Source: Sporobolomyces roseus (taxonomy: Eukaryota; Basidiomycota; Microbotryomycetes; Sporidiobolales; Sporidiobolaceae). From it: a DNA stretch of 64,000 bases. Position numbers and translations under genes: made by a program. How positions within the stretch are numbered: the first letter of the stretch is position 1; each line of letters begins with the position of its first letter. The stretch lies in NCBI GenBank assembly GCA_016617785.1, contig JADILM010000001.1:4092001-4156000 (forward strand), given 5' to 3'. Under the pieces are notes generated by a model. The model did no database searches, was not told the origin of the DNA, and saw only the letters and a program-made list of their open reading frames with translations. Shown piece after piece: positions 33,789 to 44,884 of the stretch.

Positions 33789-35574
33789 TCATCTTGTCGA
33801 TCCTAATGCCCCGTAGCCTCCTGGCACTCCGAACTCATCTTGTCTCCCTTGAGGTTGATATTGAATCGCACCTCCCGCTCCCGCTCCAATTCCCGCTTGA
33901 TTCTGTGGTTGATGTGTTGGAAAGTAGCCATGCCCTGACTGCGCTTCAACCTCACTAGCACTCGCCAGCGGCAAGTGACTGTAACTCCCCGTATCCGTAT
34001 CGTAAACCCGTGACAATTCAGCTTCTCTCCTTTCCCTCTCCTCAACTTCCCTCCATCTATCCGCTTTTCCACCCCTTTCAACTCCATCTAGTGGTATCGT
34101 GTAAGTCGAAGCAGAGGGGTCGGCGAAAGGTCCTTGACTTTGTTTGCTGTTCAAACTCGTGTTGGTTCGAATCATCGGAATTCGTGTCGTCGAATTTTGA
34201 TAAACTCCTCCATAAGGTAAATCTCCACCTGATCCACCTGATCTTCCGTAGTGCCCCGGCCCATATTCACCTTCCATCGTAGCTTCCGCCAAGTTGTGAG
34301 GATGAGGGTGTTCTTCGGTATCTTCGATTTGTTCTCCATCTTTCGTTCGTCGCAGATCGGCTTCTCGTTGTAGTTCGGGATAGTATCGACGAGCTCGCAT
34401 GTAGACGGAGTAGAGGGCGAGAACCGACATGAGGGCGGTGACGAAGAAGACTGAGAGGGAGATCGCTCGAGATTGCTAGAAACGGGTTACGAGATTAACG
34501 AAGTTTCGATTCGAGAAGCTGCAGAAAAGACTTACTTTCTGAGCTGCATCGTTTCCGGTCTGCCCAAATAGATCTCCTAGCCAAACGACAGCTAGTTGTT
34601 TCGGCAGCGAGATGATGCTGAGTTCATTCGTGACAAGAATCAGTACAGATTCATCGATTCAAAGCACGAATCGGAAACTCACACAGCGATCGAGTACATC
34701 CACCAACTCATTCCCGAACAACTCTGGATCGCCGTAACGACGTGACCCGGAATAACCGAGAATCTTACGACCGAGATAATGACAATTCCACCTTCCCTCT
34801 GCATCCTCGCCAAACAAGCATAGAAGATACTCTTCTGTTCAACCCTGTGCATTCGAACGAGAACAAATCAGTCACCATCTCGAGATGAACAGTGGAAAGG
34901 AAAGTAAAACTCACTCTTGCGCTTTCTTACTGAGCAAATATTTGAACAAGAAGAAACACAACATTTCACCGATCCAAGTTCCGGCACAAGCGATCGCGAA
35001 ACCGATCCATACTCCCCAAATGAGTCCGACTACGAGTAGAACGATTTCGTGACCTCCCAAAGGAGGGAAAGAGAGGATGATTAGGATCAGGACGGGGTAA
35101 ATGTAGGACACTGGGAAGTCGACGATGTCATCTTTGTGTGGTTCGAACTGAGGAAATCGTACGAGAGGTTAGCAAGATGAAGAGGGAGACATAGGGAGAT
35201 TCTAAGGGTTTTCGCACCTTTTCGACAATTGTGTCTCGATAATAAGCGATCAATCCCAATGCGACGCATGCCAATATTGTCACGATCCACCAGACTGATC
35301 ACTCGTTTATAAGGTAGAGGAGAGAGGTTGCCAAGGAGGAGGAGGGAGAACATAGCGGGTTTTGCGAAAGAGGGAGAGAGAGCGATTTCAGCGTCAATTC
35401 GTGTTCTCGTAATGCAGAAGGGGAAGTGACGTACTCCAATACTTTCGTTTCACAGAGTTCCTTGCACTCTTCTTCCAATCGTGAGTCTTTACAAACACTT
35501 TGATCTCCTTGCCTGCTTCTTTCGCTTCATACCACTCATTACGAAACCAATTGCCTAGTCCCATATCCCGATGT
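33789..35574 (-). CDS. TVP38: TVP38/TMEM64-family (VTT domain) membrane protein
   Basis: Golgi or ER membrane protein of the DedA/VTT superfamily. The product starts MGLGNWFRNEWYEAKEAGK and continues KWWIVTILACVALGLIA (helix 1). The VTT core follows: YIYPVLILIILSFPPLGGHE, VGLIWGVWIGFAIACAGTWIGE with the family's Gly-rich turn, then MLCFFLFKYLL, VVRFSVIPGHVVTA, a Pro-containing re-entrant-like segment, and MSWWMYSIAVIISLPKQLAVVWLGDLFG. A final helix is SLSVFFVTALMSVLALYSVYM. The roughly 200-residue C-terminal tail is cytosolic, Gly/Ser/Gln-rich and longer than in yeast Tvp38, ending YGALGSTR. About six exons. Confidence 0.86.
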
Positions 35575-35918
35575 TGTTTCTATGCTTTGTCTTGTGCTTG
35601 TTTGGAGTGTTTGTGTCGAGAGAGTGGAGAGAATTAGGGAGATGGGAGCGTGACGATCAAGAGGGGCGAGAGGACTAAGTAGAGGATCGCGGGTGGCTCT
35701 ACGCGTATTCCTCGAGCAGACTGATTAAGGGGAAGCAAGAGCAAGTGGAGAAGTGGTTTAGCAAAGAGTGCTGCGTCTTCTCATCTCGTTTGAAGTTTCG
35801 CAAATTCGCACAGCCTCGAAACCGAATTTTACTTCCTCTCGCTCTCGGACAAGGTACTATAGTAGAGGATCTATATACAGGGTTGCAACGAAACGAAAGA
35901 TATAATACACCAAAAGTT
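35575..35918. other. Intergenic region upstream of the TVP38-like gene
   Basis: About 340 bp holding the promoter of the TVP38-like gene and the 3' flank of the small coiled-coil gene. Nothing else is visible. Confidence 0.4.
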
Positions 35919-36608
35919 TCAAGCGAGTCCTAATTTCCGTTTCATTTCGAGTTCAGCTTCTTCAGCTCTCCTCAGCCTCTCATTCAATTCCTCCAATTCT
36001 CGTTGTGCTTGATTAACTGATGCTTTCCTATCGATAGAGTCAGTCGACTGCGGGTAGAGGGAAGGAGGGACAGTTGTACTCACTTCTCTTCAACAGCAGC
36101 TGCCAATTTCTCTCCTTCCGAGTGAAGAACGCGACCGGGTACGTTATCTTCTGGCCTTGACTCGTGACTAGCTGCTACTCCCCTAGCCTGACGCGGTCGT
36201 GCACGTTCGAACACGTCGGCTTTTCGAAGAGAGGAGGTTTTTGGGAGTGTGCGAAGGGAGGAACTCACATGTTCTACTTGATCGTGACTGGCCATTTGTT
36301 TCTCTTTGACTAGTTCTGAATGACGAGAGGAAGCTTGTTCAAGTGATTCGTCGAGTTGATCAGGAGTGAGGCTGTTCAAAAAGAAAGTGCGCGAAAGTGG
36401 GGTTCGGTTGGAGGAGAGAGGGGAGAGAAGAGGGAGAGTTCATGCAAAGGGTCAGAAACAGGGGGGTCGTTACCTCACATCTTGTTCAATGCAGGCTACG
36501 AGAGAGAGGTAGGACTGACTGCTTTTCGAATTTGTCTTGATCTTGCTCCAAACGCTGAGCGAGGTGTTCTGGCATTTGAGGAATGTTCTGCTGTTGTGAA
36601 TGATCCAT
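35919..36608 (-). CDS. Small coiled-coil protein, unknown function
   Basis: Not recognised. Three exons give about 165 residues: MDHSQQQNIPQMPEHLAQRL in the first, HLTPDQLDESLEQASSRHSE onwards in the second, and a heptad-rich C-terminus (QRELEELNERLRRAEEAEL) ending KRKLGLA in the third. The first intron, about 150 nt, is longer than most here. The second exon may hide another intron (GTGAGT inside the EHVSSS region). Charged and helical throughout, with no membrane or signal segments. It could be a small scaffold or complex subunit; no family can be named. Confidence 0.55.
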
Positions 36609-37020
36609 CTCGTATATTGTCTCGAGTAGTGCTGTTGTTGAAGTGATTGAGGAAGAAGAGTGGAGAAGGGGAAGGGAGAGGAAGAAGCGTTAAAATTTCG
36701 AAGGGCCCGTGCGAAAATCGCTTTCCGACTTTTTCCCTTCCATTCTCCCTTCATTCCCCGTAGACAGGTAAGCGACTGAACTTGACCAAGCTCATAGGAC
36801 TAGACGGGGGAGAATCGTAATTTTCGTCTTTCCTAACCTTCGCATTGTCAAGTATCGAAAGTGGGCAAGCGACTGGCGTGAATAAGATAGCAAACGTCCT
36901 CAAGACGGGGTAGTACAGATATAGAATGACTACGGGGAAAGGGGTATCACAGGGTACCTCGAAAGGAACAATAAAGGGGAAAAGAAAACTTGTTTATGTA
37001 CCGAACAAAAGTCATTCAAA
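36609..37020. other. Intergenic region upstream of the small coiled-coil gene
   Basis: About 410 bp: promoter of the coiled-coil gene and 3' flank of the mucin-like gene. No feature supported. Confidence 0.4.
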
Positions 37021-38959
37021 TCATCTCACCATGATCTCCTCTTCATCCTCCTCTTCTATCCTCGTCGTATCTCGTCCGTTCCCACCTCCGAGTCTCGCGG
37101 CAGCTTTCGCCAGACCCTCCAATCTCACTTCAGTCGGCCAAATCCCTTCTTCCTCTTCCTCTCTTTGTCTCCTGATGTTCTGGAACAGCTGAGCTTGATT
37201 CGGCTGGGTGAAGAAGGTGGTTCCAGTAGGAGAAGGGATCGAAGAGCGTCGAGAATAGATGGAATCGGTTTCGTCTCCTCCGAAAGTCGAGGGAGGTGCG
37301 CAATGAGAGAGATTCGGGGAAGTGAAAGCTGAGGGAGGGAGAGTTGATCGTCTTCGATTCTGTGAGGGAGCTTGATGGACTGATGGAGGTGGAGAGGGAG
37401 AAGGAGCGGTGTGTTCAGGAGGTGTCGCTAGGATATGTTGCCATTCGCTTGACGAGTACAGACCGGAAAGGGGAGGAGTCGAGAAAGGATTAGCGATTGC
37501 TGAAGCGGGAGTCGAAGGGAATGAAGAGGGAGTAGCAGGGAAAGACATGGGAGCTAGAGGAGCTAGAATGTTTCGGCGTGCTGGAACTCCTTCTTCCGGT
37601 CCTCCCATATCGAGGTGAAGGTTGTGATGAGGATTCGAGCGGAAGACTGCGAGGTCACTGTCTTCGGGAGGAGGAGAGTAGATGATCGTTGGAGTTCTCG
37701 GCATCGCTACAAATTCAGCTTGAGGAGGTGGAACATCGTCGGGAACTTGAATGATACTCCTCAGCGTATCCCTCCTCCCGATTCCAGCGATGTTGTCCTT
37801 TGATCGAGGTTGATAAGGCAAAGTTTGAACGAGGTGAAAACTGCCATCTCCTCCAGCATTTCGACTCCTCATCCTCATTCCCGCTTTCTCGTCTTCCAAC
37901 ACCGTCATCCCATCCTCACTGAGATCACCATGTGTCGTAGATCCACTGAACCAGCTCACTTCGTCCTCATCCTTCTCTCGTAATCCGTCCCCTCGCTTCT
38001 GATACCCGATCCCTCGATCTCCAGTTTGTCCAGGTTTCCAGTTATCAGCCTTGCTGGGTTCCTTCTCTCGATTCTTGAACATTCGAATAAACTTGGGAAT
38101 GAAGACGAGGGATAGTAGAATAATGACGAGAGCTCCTAGGCTGAATCAAGCGAAAGGCAAAAGAGTCAGTACAATAGCTGTCAACGAATGAAATTCAAGT
38201 AAGAGAAGCTTACGCGATACCGGTGATTTGAGCTGAATCTCTCCCCCTCTTCTCAGACGGGCTCAGAATCGGATGATCTCCTAGGTTTCCTCCCGAACCT
38301 CCTCCTCCTGAATTTGTTCCCGTAGCTTCTGGATCTCTCGATCTCGTAGCCGTGACAAAGCCTTGACTCGTACTTGGCGTGAGGAGTACCGGTTGAGGAG
38401 CGACTGCGATCGTCGTTGTGGTACCGTCAGCGAGAGTAGTAGGTGATAAGATCGAGACGATTTCAGTGGGAGATTCGGCAGCTAAAGCGGTCGCTCCACC
38501 GGTTGGAGAGACGATATTGTTGACGATTTGGGAGATTGTTGTGGGAGTACTTGCATCGATCGGAGTTGTCGCTTGAGGAGCAGGAACATTCGGTGAAGCG
38601 GAAGGAGAGGAAGCGGGAGTTGTCGCTTGTTGCTCTGGCTCGGGAGCGCGTGTTGTAGCGATTGGTCGAGCAGGAGTAGTCGTTCGACTGGGAGTTGGTG
38701 CAGGGTTAGGGGTGGTCGCAAGAGGGGGAGCGTTTGAAGTTGCGGGAGGAGGAGAATCGTCTGCTGTGGGAGAAGGTTGAGGCGAAGGAAATCTGACGGG
38801 TTGAGTAGTAGTCGTTTCCGACTCCTCGCCTTCACCTGCGGCTCCAGGTAGAGGTCGGCCTGGAGTAGGGGCGGGCGCAGCAGGAGACTGAGAGGAAGGC
38901 GAGGGCGAGGGAGGTGAATCTGCAGTTGGATCTGCGTCTCCTCCAGCGGCAGTCGACAT
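37021..38959 (-). CDS. Mucin-like single-pass membrane protein
   Basis: Two exons joined GC|GTAAGC ... TTCAG|CCTA. The N-terminal 240 residues are Ser/Thr/Pro-rich (TTTTQPVRFPSPQPSPTADD, PTPSRTTTPARPIATTR), as in heavily O-mannosylated surface domains. Then comes one membrane helix (ITGIALGALVIILLSLVFI) followed at once by the basic stop-transfer KFIRMFKNREK. A roughly 340-residue cytosolic tail has many SP/TP sites and an acidic end (RIEEEDEEEIMVR). This layout resembles fungal wall-stress or osmosensor-type proteins (Wsc/Mid2/Msb2 class), but there is no diagnostic domain. No signal peptide precedes the STP region; an upstream exon may be missing, since GACAG|GTAACG just before the ATG is a possible donor. 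Confidence 0.68.
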
Positions 38960-39724
38960 GTTAAGGAGATTTGACGTTACCTGTCGGCTCGAGAGTTGGA
39001 AGGAAGCAAAAGGGAACCAAAAGAGGAAAGGAGTTGCGAGAATTCCCTCCTCCGGTCTGGACAGAGACGGTTTGAGGCGAGGGGAAGGGAATGCGAAGGC
39101 AAGGACGCGCGTCGATCAAAAGGTACATTCTCGGACTAGTATGTATGAGGGGGGTTTCGTTCGTAGATTTCAACGAAGACTGAAACGAGGAAGTTTAGGC
39201 GCAGGAATTCCACCTCCTTGTCGCGTTCGATAACTTCCTCCTTTGATGATGCGCACTCTTTGTTTCGTACTCGATCACTGTTTCTTCGTTGTCGGTATGT
39301 CGTCAGCACCACGCTTTGATCGACAGAGTTAAAACACTGCAAACTCACCTTTGAAACGTTTCATGTCGAATCTTCCCCTCTTCTATCATTCCTGACCTGC
39401 GATAATTCAACACCTTGTTTGCCCTTATACCTGAAGAGCTATTCATAGTCGTTCTCAGTCCTTCACGAGGCTTGATCGGAGTAGAGAGCGAAAGGAGAAG
39501 AAAGATGCAGAGCGAAGTAGCCAGAGCGAATTGAGCAGCGAGAGTTGTTCACGCCATGAGCTGGGAGCTAAAGGCAGCTGTCCGAGTTGCTCAAAGGGCA
39601 AAGCGAGAGACCAGAGTGAGTCGTTGAAGATGAAGAATTCTCACTCATCTTGTTCGATCTCTTGTATTCCACCACTTCACTCTAAACTTTCAGCCAGTGT
39701 CGCAAACTGCTGTAGGAGCAAGTC
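38960..39724. promoter_or_regulatory. Divergent promoter region, mucin-like gene / CBC2
   Basis: 765 bp between divergent starts. It may contain a missing 5' exon of the mucin-like gene near 38970-39170, where a minus-strand open frame with a short hydrophobic stretch ends at a possible donor. Otherwise nothing clear. Confidence 0.4.
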
Positions 39725-40581
39725 ATGGCAACCATCACCCTCGCCTCGCTTTCTTCCTACTCTTCCTATCGAGATTCTCGTTCACCTCTCTCAGTTACCG
39801 TTCAACATGCAAACCTCGCCCTCTCATCAACTGTATACGTAGGAAACTTGTCGTAAGCATTCTCCACTGACCCTGACATCCAGACTGAGCTGATGAGATA
39901 GTGAGAAGCCATACAGATTCTTCACGACTGAGGAACAGATTTACGAGTTATTCAGTAGAGTAGGAGAGATCAAACGTATCATTATGGGTTTGGATCGAAA
40001 CCTAAAGACTCCATGCGGGTTCTGCTTTGTCGAGTGCGTCTTCCCCCTACTTATCTCGGCTGTACGAATCACTGAAATGGTTTCGACTATCGCAGATTCT
40101 TCCAACACGATCACGCATTAGCTTCATTACGGTATATTTCGGGAACCAAATTGGATGAGAGGATCATCAGGGCGGATTTGGATCCAGGTTATTTGGAGAA
40201 TCGTCAGTATGGGAGAGGTAAATCGGGTGGACAAGTCAGGGACGAGTATCGAGAGGATTGGGATGGTACGTCGCTGGTTCATCAAATCACTCTCAAAGTC
40301 GGAGACTGATGTAATTGGCTACTTTGACGTGCAGCTGGTCGAGGAGGATGGGGACACCTTAAAACGAGGGAAGAAATGGAGGATGTCGAGAGAGGTCGAC
40401 AGCGTGAACAGGATGAACTTTACAGGGACGATCACGAAGGTGGAAGGAGACCTGACGTGCCAATGGGAGATCGTGTGCAGGATGATGTGAGTCCCGGCGT
40501 TTCCAATCTCCCTTTTGTTTGTGGACTGACTCGAAACTTAATCGCTAGAACCCTCGATTCCGAGACGAGCGAGAAGATTAG
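39725..40581 (+). CDS. CBC2: Nuclear cap-binding complex small subunit (RRM)
   Basis: Small subunit (CBP20/NCBP2) of the nuclear complex that binds the m7G cap of new transcripts. The N-terminus [20 protein letters not shown] leads to RNP2 VYVGNLS, interrupted by an intron. It continues with [20 protein letters not shown] and [17 protein letters not shown] (RNP1), [20 protein letters not shown], and the strictly conserved [21 protein letters not shown] that contacts the cap. The C-terminal extension is Arg/Asp-rich ([15 protein letters not shown], ending RFRDERED) and somewhat longer than in animals. Five exons. It converges with the MutY gene, with about 160 bp between stops. Confidence 0.95.
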
Positions 40582-40743
40582 GAAGCTGAGCTATAGACTG
40601 TCTGTACTCGTGAAGCCTGAAAATGTTGTATCGATCATCTCTCACCGTGGTCGCTAGAGAGAGAAACGCAAAGTGTAGACAGGTTACAACAACATCCAAA
40701 GATTCCTTCGTCGCCTTTTCCTCCTGCTCGAGCAGACTCTCTC

Positions 40744-43110
40744 TCACTCATCTTCTTCATCTGAAGCGGGAGCGATTCTTCTCTTCTTGTAAACTTTCTT
40801 TTCGCCTTCATCGATTTCCGTCTCCTCTTCATCTTCTTCCCTCCCGTTCTTCCCCTTCAAGACTCTCCTCTCGACAATCACAACTTCTTCATCACTCTCC
40901 TCTTTCCTTCCCTTCTTCGATTTCCCCACTTCCTGTGAGCTCATAAAGAATCCCATCAAACTTTTCTGACCTTTCTCCTCTTTCTTCACCTCCTTCTTCC
41001 CAACTTTCCCATTCGCTTTCGTCACTTTCTTCTCCACTCCCCTTCCCTGTCTGACCTCCCAAATCTTCTTGAACGCGCCTCCCAAACTCTCGTTCTCTAC
41101 TTGATCAAGATCAATCCATTTCCCACTCCCAGGCTGACTCTTGACCATCTCTACAACTTCCTCTCCATCATCACTTTCATCTTTCTTCTTCTTATTCTTC
41201 TTTATGGGCTTCTTGGTCTCGAGTGAAGAGGCGGGAAGGAGAGTCGGGAGTTGATCGGAGGAGAGAACGATTCGAATGGTTTTGTACGTTCGGATGATGT
41301 GACTGTAGACGTGAATGACGGGTTCGAATTCTTTTGATGAGACGACGCGGAGGGAATCGGAGGGAGAGGGAGAGGGGGTAAGAGTCGTACTCTTTGGGAG
41401 TTTGATCAGGGTTTGGAGGAACGATAGGAGGAGGGATCGGTCGGATTTGGATAGACCAGTTGAAGTCGAGCTGGAGGTGGAGGGTAGATCGATAGATGGG
41501 AATTCGAATAACCCTGCGAGTAGACCTACGGACACCGCAACTCGCTTTCAAAATCAGCTCTCGTATCGCTGGTTTTGAAGCAGATTGGATAGTTCGTACC
41601 TTTCTCCGGTCGCTTCATTACCAACACTTTCCTTCCTTCTGCACTTGATTCCTCTTCAGCTGGTTGCCATTCGACTAAACAAACCAGCGTATCTTCCTCC
41701 CTTTGTTTCTTTCGTTCTTTTGCCATCGGATAGATTTCGACGGTATGCTCATACGCCGAGGTCGATTCGGCAGGGAGAGGAGAACAGAGAGTACAGCTGG
41801 ACGAGGAGGAGGAGGAAAGGTCTTCTATATCCTTCGAATCGTCCTTGAGCGTGGATTTATTGAAACTTGATTTCTTTCGTCGCTGTTGAGCTACGAATCT
41901 GACCTGAGTAGAGGAGAAAGAGTGGACGTTGTCAGTTCTACTGAAGAAACGACTTTGTTCGACATCGATACCTCGACTCACTTCTTGATAACCCAAACAT
42001 TCCTCACTCAACGGACATTCGCGACATTTCGGATTCTTAGGCGTACAGATTGTCGCACCCAATTCCATCAATCCCTGATTCCAACTCCCCGGTCGATTCT
42101 TGATGTTCCCTTTCCCATCTCCTTCTTCTGGCACCAGCTGATCCGCCAACGCCCAAATATAATTCGTTGTTGCTTTCGCGGTTGATGGAGAATGAAACGC
42201 TGTGAGACGAGAGAGAACTCGAGTGACGTTCCCATCGACTAGGGAAGAAGAATTGCCGAATGCGATTGAAGAAATCGCTCCTGCTGAATAAGGTCCACTG
42301 TACAAATCTCCTCATCAATGCTCTGTTCGGGAGAATGATATAGCGAGGATCGAAATCACGTACATTCCTTCAATCTTGAGCAAGTCCTCGACGTTATCCG
42401 GTACCATCCCTTTAAAATCCCTCATGACCGTCTTACTCCCTTCGAACAATCGTTTCGCTCTCGAATAGTATCCCAATCCAGTCCAGATCGAATTGACTTC
42501 GTCAAGTGTCGCTTCGGAGAGGTGTTTGACCGTTGGGAACGCAGTGATCCATCGATTATAGTAGGCGATAACTGTCGCTACTTGAGTTTGTTGTAACATG
42601 ATCTACTTTCGGGAGTCGTTTCAGCACAATACTCTGCGATCGAGAAGAGGAGGAAAGGAAACTGACCTCGCTGACCCAAACCTGTAGAACCGAATGAATA
42701 CGCAACAAAGTCAGAAAACGACGATAGCTTTATTGACGAGCTCGAATCGACTGTACCTCGTATCCCCTCTGACTCCTCTCCTTCTTACTCATCTCAACAA
42801 CCCTTACATCTTTCCTCCAAGGCATTTTCCTCTCCTCCCTCTTTCCCTCGAACCAATCCAACAATTTCTCTTGTATCACTTCCACCTCCCACTTCACCTC
42901 GCTTTCGCTGTCAGTGGTGAGTTTTTGTTTCTTTTTTGGAGGTGCCGAGAGAGGGGAATTGAAGAATTGATGGTAAGAATTCGAGTGAGGTCGAGAAGGG
43001 AGATTCGAGAGAGTTGAGGATAGTTGGGAATAGCTAGGGTGGGATTCATTGGGTGGAGGAAGAGGTGATGAGGGAGTGGAAGTAGAGATTGGCTTTTTGC
43101 GTGGTGGCAT
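40744..43110 (-). CDS. MYH1: A/G-specific adenine DNA glycosylase (MutY/MUTYH)
   Basis: Removes adenine paired with 8-oxoguanine. The N-terminus is a disordered, basic, likely nuclear stretch (MPPRKKPISTSTPSS, APPKKKQKL). The catalytic core has MPWRKD, SEIMLQQTQVATVIAYYNRW with the catalytic Glu, the HhH motif KIEGIGPYSAGAI, VDGNVTRVLSRL with the catalytic Asp, and the 4Fe-4S loop CTPKNPKCRECPLSEEC (C-x6-C-x2-C-x5-C). The C-terminal NUDIX-like 8-oxoG recognition domain follows (KVLVMKRPEKGLLAGLFEFP), ending past HIIRTYKTIRIVL. The long Lys/Glu-rich tail contains QKSLMGFF, a canonical PIP box for PCNA, and ends APASDEEDE. Six or so exons. Confidence 0.94.
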
Positions 43111-43376
43111 GCTGAGGGAAGAGAAGGGAGAAAGAGGCAACGAGAGAAGCGCGAATCGACGCGTGGAACTGGAAAGAGGTAAAGCCAGAGGAGACTAGTG
43201 GTGTGATACAGCTAGCAGTGTTTCCACCTGCGAGTAGTCAGCAGGTTGGAGTGATAGGGTTGAAGAGCAAGAGGTCGACCAACAAAATCTCGCTCTTTCT
43301 TCCTCTCTCATCTCACCATCACTTCGATTTCTGCTTGATTCGACCACCAAGATCATCTTCAAACTCGCAAGATCGA

Positions 43377-44553
43377 ATGTCGACCCTCCTCACACTCCCA
43401 ACTGAACTCCTCATCCAAATCTTGACATTTGTCTCATCTTCTAAGTCAGGTCTCTACCATCTCCTACAAGCATCCAAGAAGCTCACACCGATCATCAAGC
43501 CCTTACTCTATCATTCAATTACAATCACCGACAGACTTACGCGACATTTACTCGAGCATGTCAACGAGGAGGATTCGAAACGAGTGAGAAAGTTGGTTAT
43601 TCGAGGACACGACCATCTCGACCCCTACATGATCGGAATGGACGACCAAGACGAATCGGTTCCTTACGATGAGGACAAAGTAGGGCAAGGTTGCTTCAGA
43701 GATTTGTTGGAAGGAAATTTACTCGATTTATCCTGTGAGTCCAAACGAGACGCTGTCACTCTTCAGTACAGTATCACTGATGGATTTGAAAGTCATCATA
43801 GCCATCGAGACTCTACACATCAGCAACCTTCGGGAAGAATTGAAGTGGATCCGTTGGAAACCTTCACCACTCGTTTGCAAAACCGCTTCCAACCTCGTCG
43901 AACTCTCAGTCTCGAGTCATACCGGCACTCACGACCTCTGGAACTACTTTCTCCAGCCCGAATTCATCCCGAATCTACGTCGAATCGGATTCTGCTACGT
44001 AACGGAATTCCTACCTAGGCTCCGTGGCTACACCTCTCAAGAAGATAGTGAAGGCCATCCTTACCCGCAGGTTCGAACAGTCGAACTCCCACGACTTTTC
44101 CCCTACAATCAATTCGACGTTCTCGCACTCCATCATTCGCTCAAATTCTCCTTCTCACACTCCCTTCCCCGCGCTGTTCCACTCCCATTGCCACGCTCGA
44201 AAACCCTTCTCATCATCGGACCCGACGATATCGACGACCTCTCGAAACTCTTCAAAACCTACCCGAACGTCCGTTTCCCAGATTGGTACGAACATCCCCT
44301 CAACCTCGAAGAGTTTCAAACTTCGTCGTCGATTGGCAACCTCAAATTCTTGTCCCTTCCTTCGTTGCATGGGAAAGAACTATCAGTGGAAGGAAAGGAA
44401 TGGATTGAGGCGTTTGAGAGAAAGGGAGGGATAGTTAGGTGGGATGGAGAGAGGGATTGGAGTGAGTCATCGTCTTGCATTCCGAAACATTTCGTCGATT
44501 ATCTCGATGGGATGAAACGGTTGCAAGCAGCGGAGGAGACGGCATCAAGATAG
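43377..44553 (+). CDS. F-box-like protein with leucine-rich C-terminus
   Basis: The N-terminus MSTLLTLPTELLIQILTFV and the following LLQASKKLTPIIKPLLYHSI fit an F-box or F-box-like start (LPxELL, then a hydrophobic helix). One intron (GTGAGT...CATAG) joins LLDLS to SIETLHISNLREELKWIRW in phase 1. The rest has loose leucine-rich spacing (NLVELSVSS, LRRIGFCYV, LKFLSLPSLHG) as in fungal F-box/LRR-type substrate receptors of SCF ubiquitin ligases. It ends QAAEETASR. The substrate cannot be inferred. It is divergent from the MutY gene (266 bp) and converges on the FBXO21-like gene. Confidence 0.72.
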
Positions 44554-44884
44554 GTGGACGGGTGAAAGAGTAGGGGCCAGTCCAAGACTCGTGGTGCAGG
44601 TAACGAGGACGATCGAGAGTGAACTTTCGAGGAGTATGGAACGAGTTTTTGGAGGGAGTGAAACTCAGAATGCCCTATCGTCAAATCCTTCTGAGCGAGC
44701 CGAGCATAGCTGCTAGGAGAGACGCTTCTCGTCTCGTTTGTTTGAATCGAGAGTTGAGAGGGAGAGTCTTCGGAAACTTCGCTTTCGCCGTCTCGTATCT
44801 CCCGAAATCTCGCACAAACATCATAAAGTACAACACATCTACACTACGACACTATACACAAGATCAAAAACAGAGCAAAGGAGT
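44554..44884. other. Convergent 3' intergenic region between two F-box genes
   Basis: About 330 bp, presumably overlapping 3' UTRs. No feature seen. Confidence 0.4.
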
